A stretch of 64,000 bases of DNA, from positions 15,857,513-15,921,512 of the forward strand of contig CAIIXF020000004.1 in the NCBI GenBank assembly GCA_903813345.2. Reading direction: 5' to 3'. Below are positions 62,713 to 64,000 of this stretch, piece by piece. Below the pieces are notes generated by a model that worked only from the letters and a program-made list of their open reading frames with translations, was not told the DNA's origin and did not search any database. Each line of letters opens with the position of its first letter. Within the stretch, counting starts at the first letter, position 1. Made by a program: the position numbers and the translations under genes. Source of the DNA: Owenia fusiformis. Lineage: Eukaryota > Annelida > Polychaeta > Sabellida > Oweniidae.

Positions 62713-64000
62713 ATATGGAAAACAGCTCCTAGTGACTTAGCATCACTTACATGTAGCATGGACTAGAGGGAAATTATGTCCAGGCTCAGTTCAATCATAA
62801 AAGTTTACTTTAGTGTACATTATATTACATTAATAGAGTCATATGTGCATTATATAGTCACTTTAATGTATATACCACAATGAAAACACATTTGCAAATG
62901 AGAAAATTGTAAAGTAATGTAATTGCATGCAATATAAATATCAATAAATGATGAATCAATATGAAATATCTAATAATTTGTTGTTGAGGTCTCACATATT
63001 TATTGTATTGGGTTGTTATGATTCAGTAATATCAACATTTTAGAAATATAAAAAATAGATTTGTCTTAAAGCGAGAGAATGACTCCCAAATGGACATATC
63101 CGAACACTGATGTATGGCCATCAATGATATATTTGCAGTTCCTCATAATTTTCAGACAAAAATTCTGAATATTACTTTAAATCTTTATTTATTTCAATAT
63201 TCTTATTACAATGTCAATTTTCATACAATCTATAACACAAGAGGAAGCTCCCATCATTCCATTAAGATCATTCAACATAGAGTTACAAAGGAGGTTCAAG
63301 TCAACAAAAGTTATGCTGTATAAGTTGTAATTTTGTCTAATTTAATTTGTCTAATTTTTGCCAGGTTCTGAAGATTAAATGTCCAAAATATTATCTTCAT
63401 AATGTAATCCAATGGGAAGTTTCTTGTCATTAGGAAAATTGAAATTAGGAAAATGGTAAAAGACCATTGGGAAAATCAACCACTCTGATTAAATACCACT
63501 TATCGTATACATATATAAAACATCTCTATACTTTCTTACCATTCCTTGATTTTTGAAATTAAATGAAATCATACAATACATATGATGAATTGTGTTGGAA
63601 ATATGGCAGTATAATAAGGCTTGCCGATACTTGATATAAATTAGTGTTAATTGACATGGTGTAGAGTTGACATGGTGTATTTTTCATATATAAAATGGAT
63701 ATGGTAGAGCGTTTATTGTTGAATGTTCTTATCAATTCTGATCTGAGATATTTTAGATTCAGCTATTTTTTAATTTAGATTACAGAATGTTAGGCTGTAT
63801 AAAGATATCAAATAATATTGTTGAGAACTGTTTTGGTCAACTTTTAAGATCGCAGAGTTAACACTTTGCTTGACTTTGAGATAGTATTGTAGAATCTGTT
63901 TTAAGATAATAAATTAAGACTGTTTTGATCAAGTTTTTAACTCTATGATCGAAGAGCTTTGGTTGTACTTTGTGCGCCATCTATAGGTGGTAGGTTGCGT
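62713..64000. other. Spacer to right edge
   Basis: AT-rich DNA with no frame, RNA gene or repeat end I can defend. Confidence 0.55.

Overview
The window is nuclear DNA of an animal, most likely a marine invertebrate. The evidence is AT-rich DNA, spliced genes with GT/AG introns, a mitochondrial translation factor split into many exons, a rhodopsin-type receptor, a metazoan-style SIN1/MAPKAP1, tRNA-derived SINEs, many short inverted-repeat transposons and a Ty3/gypsy LTR element. I cannot name the species. Three host genes are supported. (1) gfm1 (mitochondrial elongation factor G1) runs on the minus strand from about 45.2 kb down to 20.3 kb. I see sixteen exons; only the first, carrying the start codon and most of the transit peptide, is not found. 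(2) A class A GPCR (two exons, plus strand, 31046-32782) sits head-on inside the 14.4 kb intron between gfm1 exons 13 and 14. (3) A complete SIN1/MAPKAP1 reading frame (58479-60017, plus strand) has no intron in its coding part. Layout: about 1-18.8 kb is an array of duplicated segments copied from the functional 31.6-38.1 kb region. One segment (1-12.04 kb) begins at the left edge, is interrupted by an intact-looking Ty3/gypsy element with a chromodomain (609-8521), and keeps copies of gfm1 exons 13, 12 (part) and 11. A second segment (12.05-18.76 kb) starts inside the GPCR intron. It carries a GPCR copy without exon 1, then minisatellites, then damaged copies of gfm1 exons 13 and 12. The functional third segment lies inside the real genes. 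From 18.8 to 20.3 kb is spacer. From 20.3 to 45.2 kb is gfm1 with its nested receptor and many inserted elements: a foldback element with an 8-bp target duplication, MITEs with TTA or TA duplications, and a Tc1/mariner-like relic. From 45.2 to 58.4 kb is gene-poor. It holds two SINE relics, an apparently identical 1,330-bp tandem array (46.7-51.1 kb), a pogo-like element, a 164-bp repeat element and minisatellites. From 58.5 to 60.0 kb is SIN1, and from 60.1 to 64.0 kb are more MITEs and spacer. The three host genes have unrelated jobs (mitochondrial translation, cell-surface signalling, mTORC2 signalling), and nothing here suggests an operon-like link. What joins gfm1 and the receptor is physical nesting and shared segmental duplication. 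Minisatellite copy number differs strongly between the paralogous segments (a 32-bp unit at 2, 4 and 11 copies). All coordinates come from reading the sequence by eye, so splice sites could be off by a base or two.
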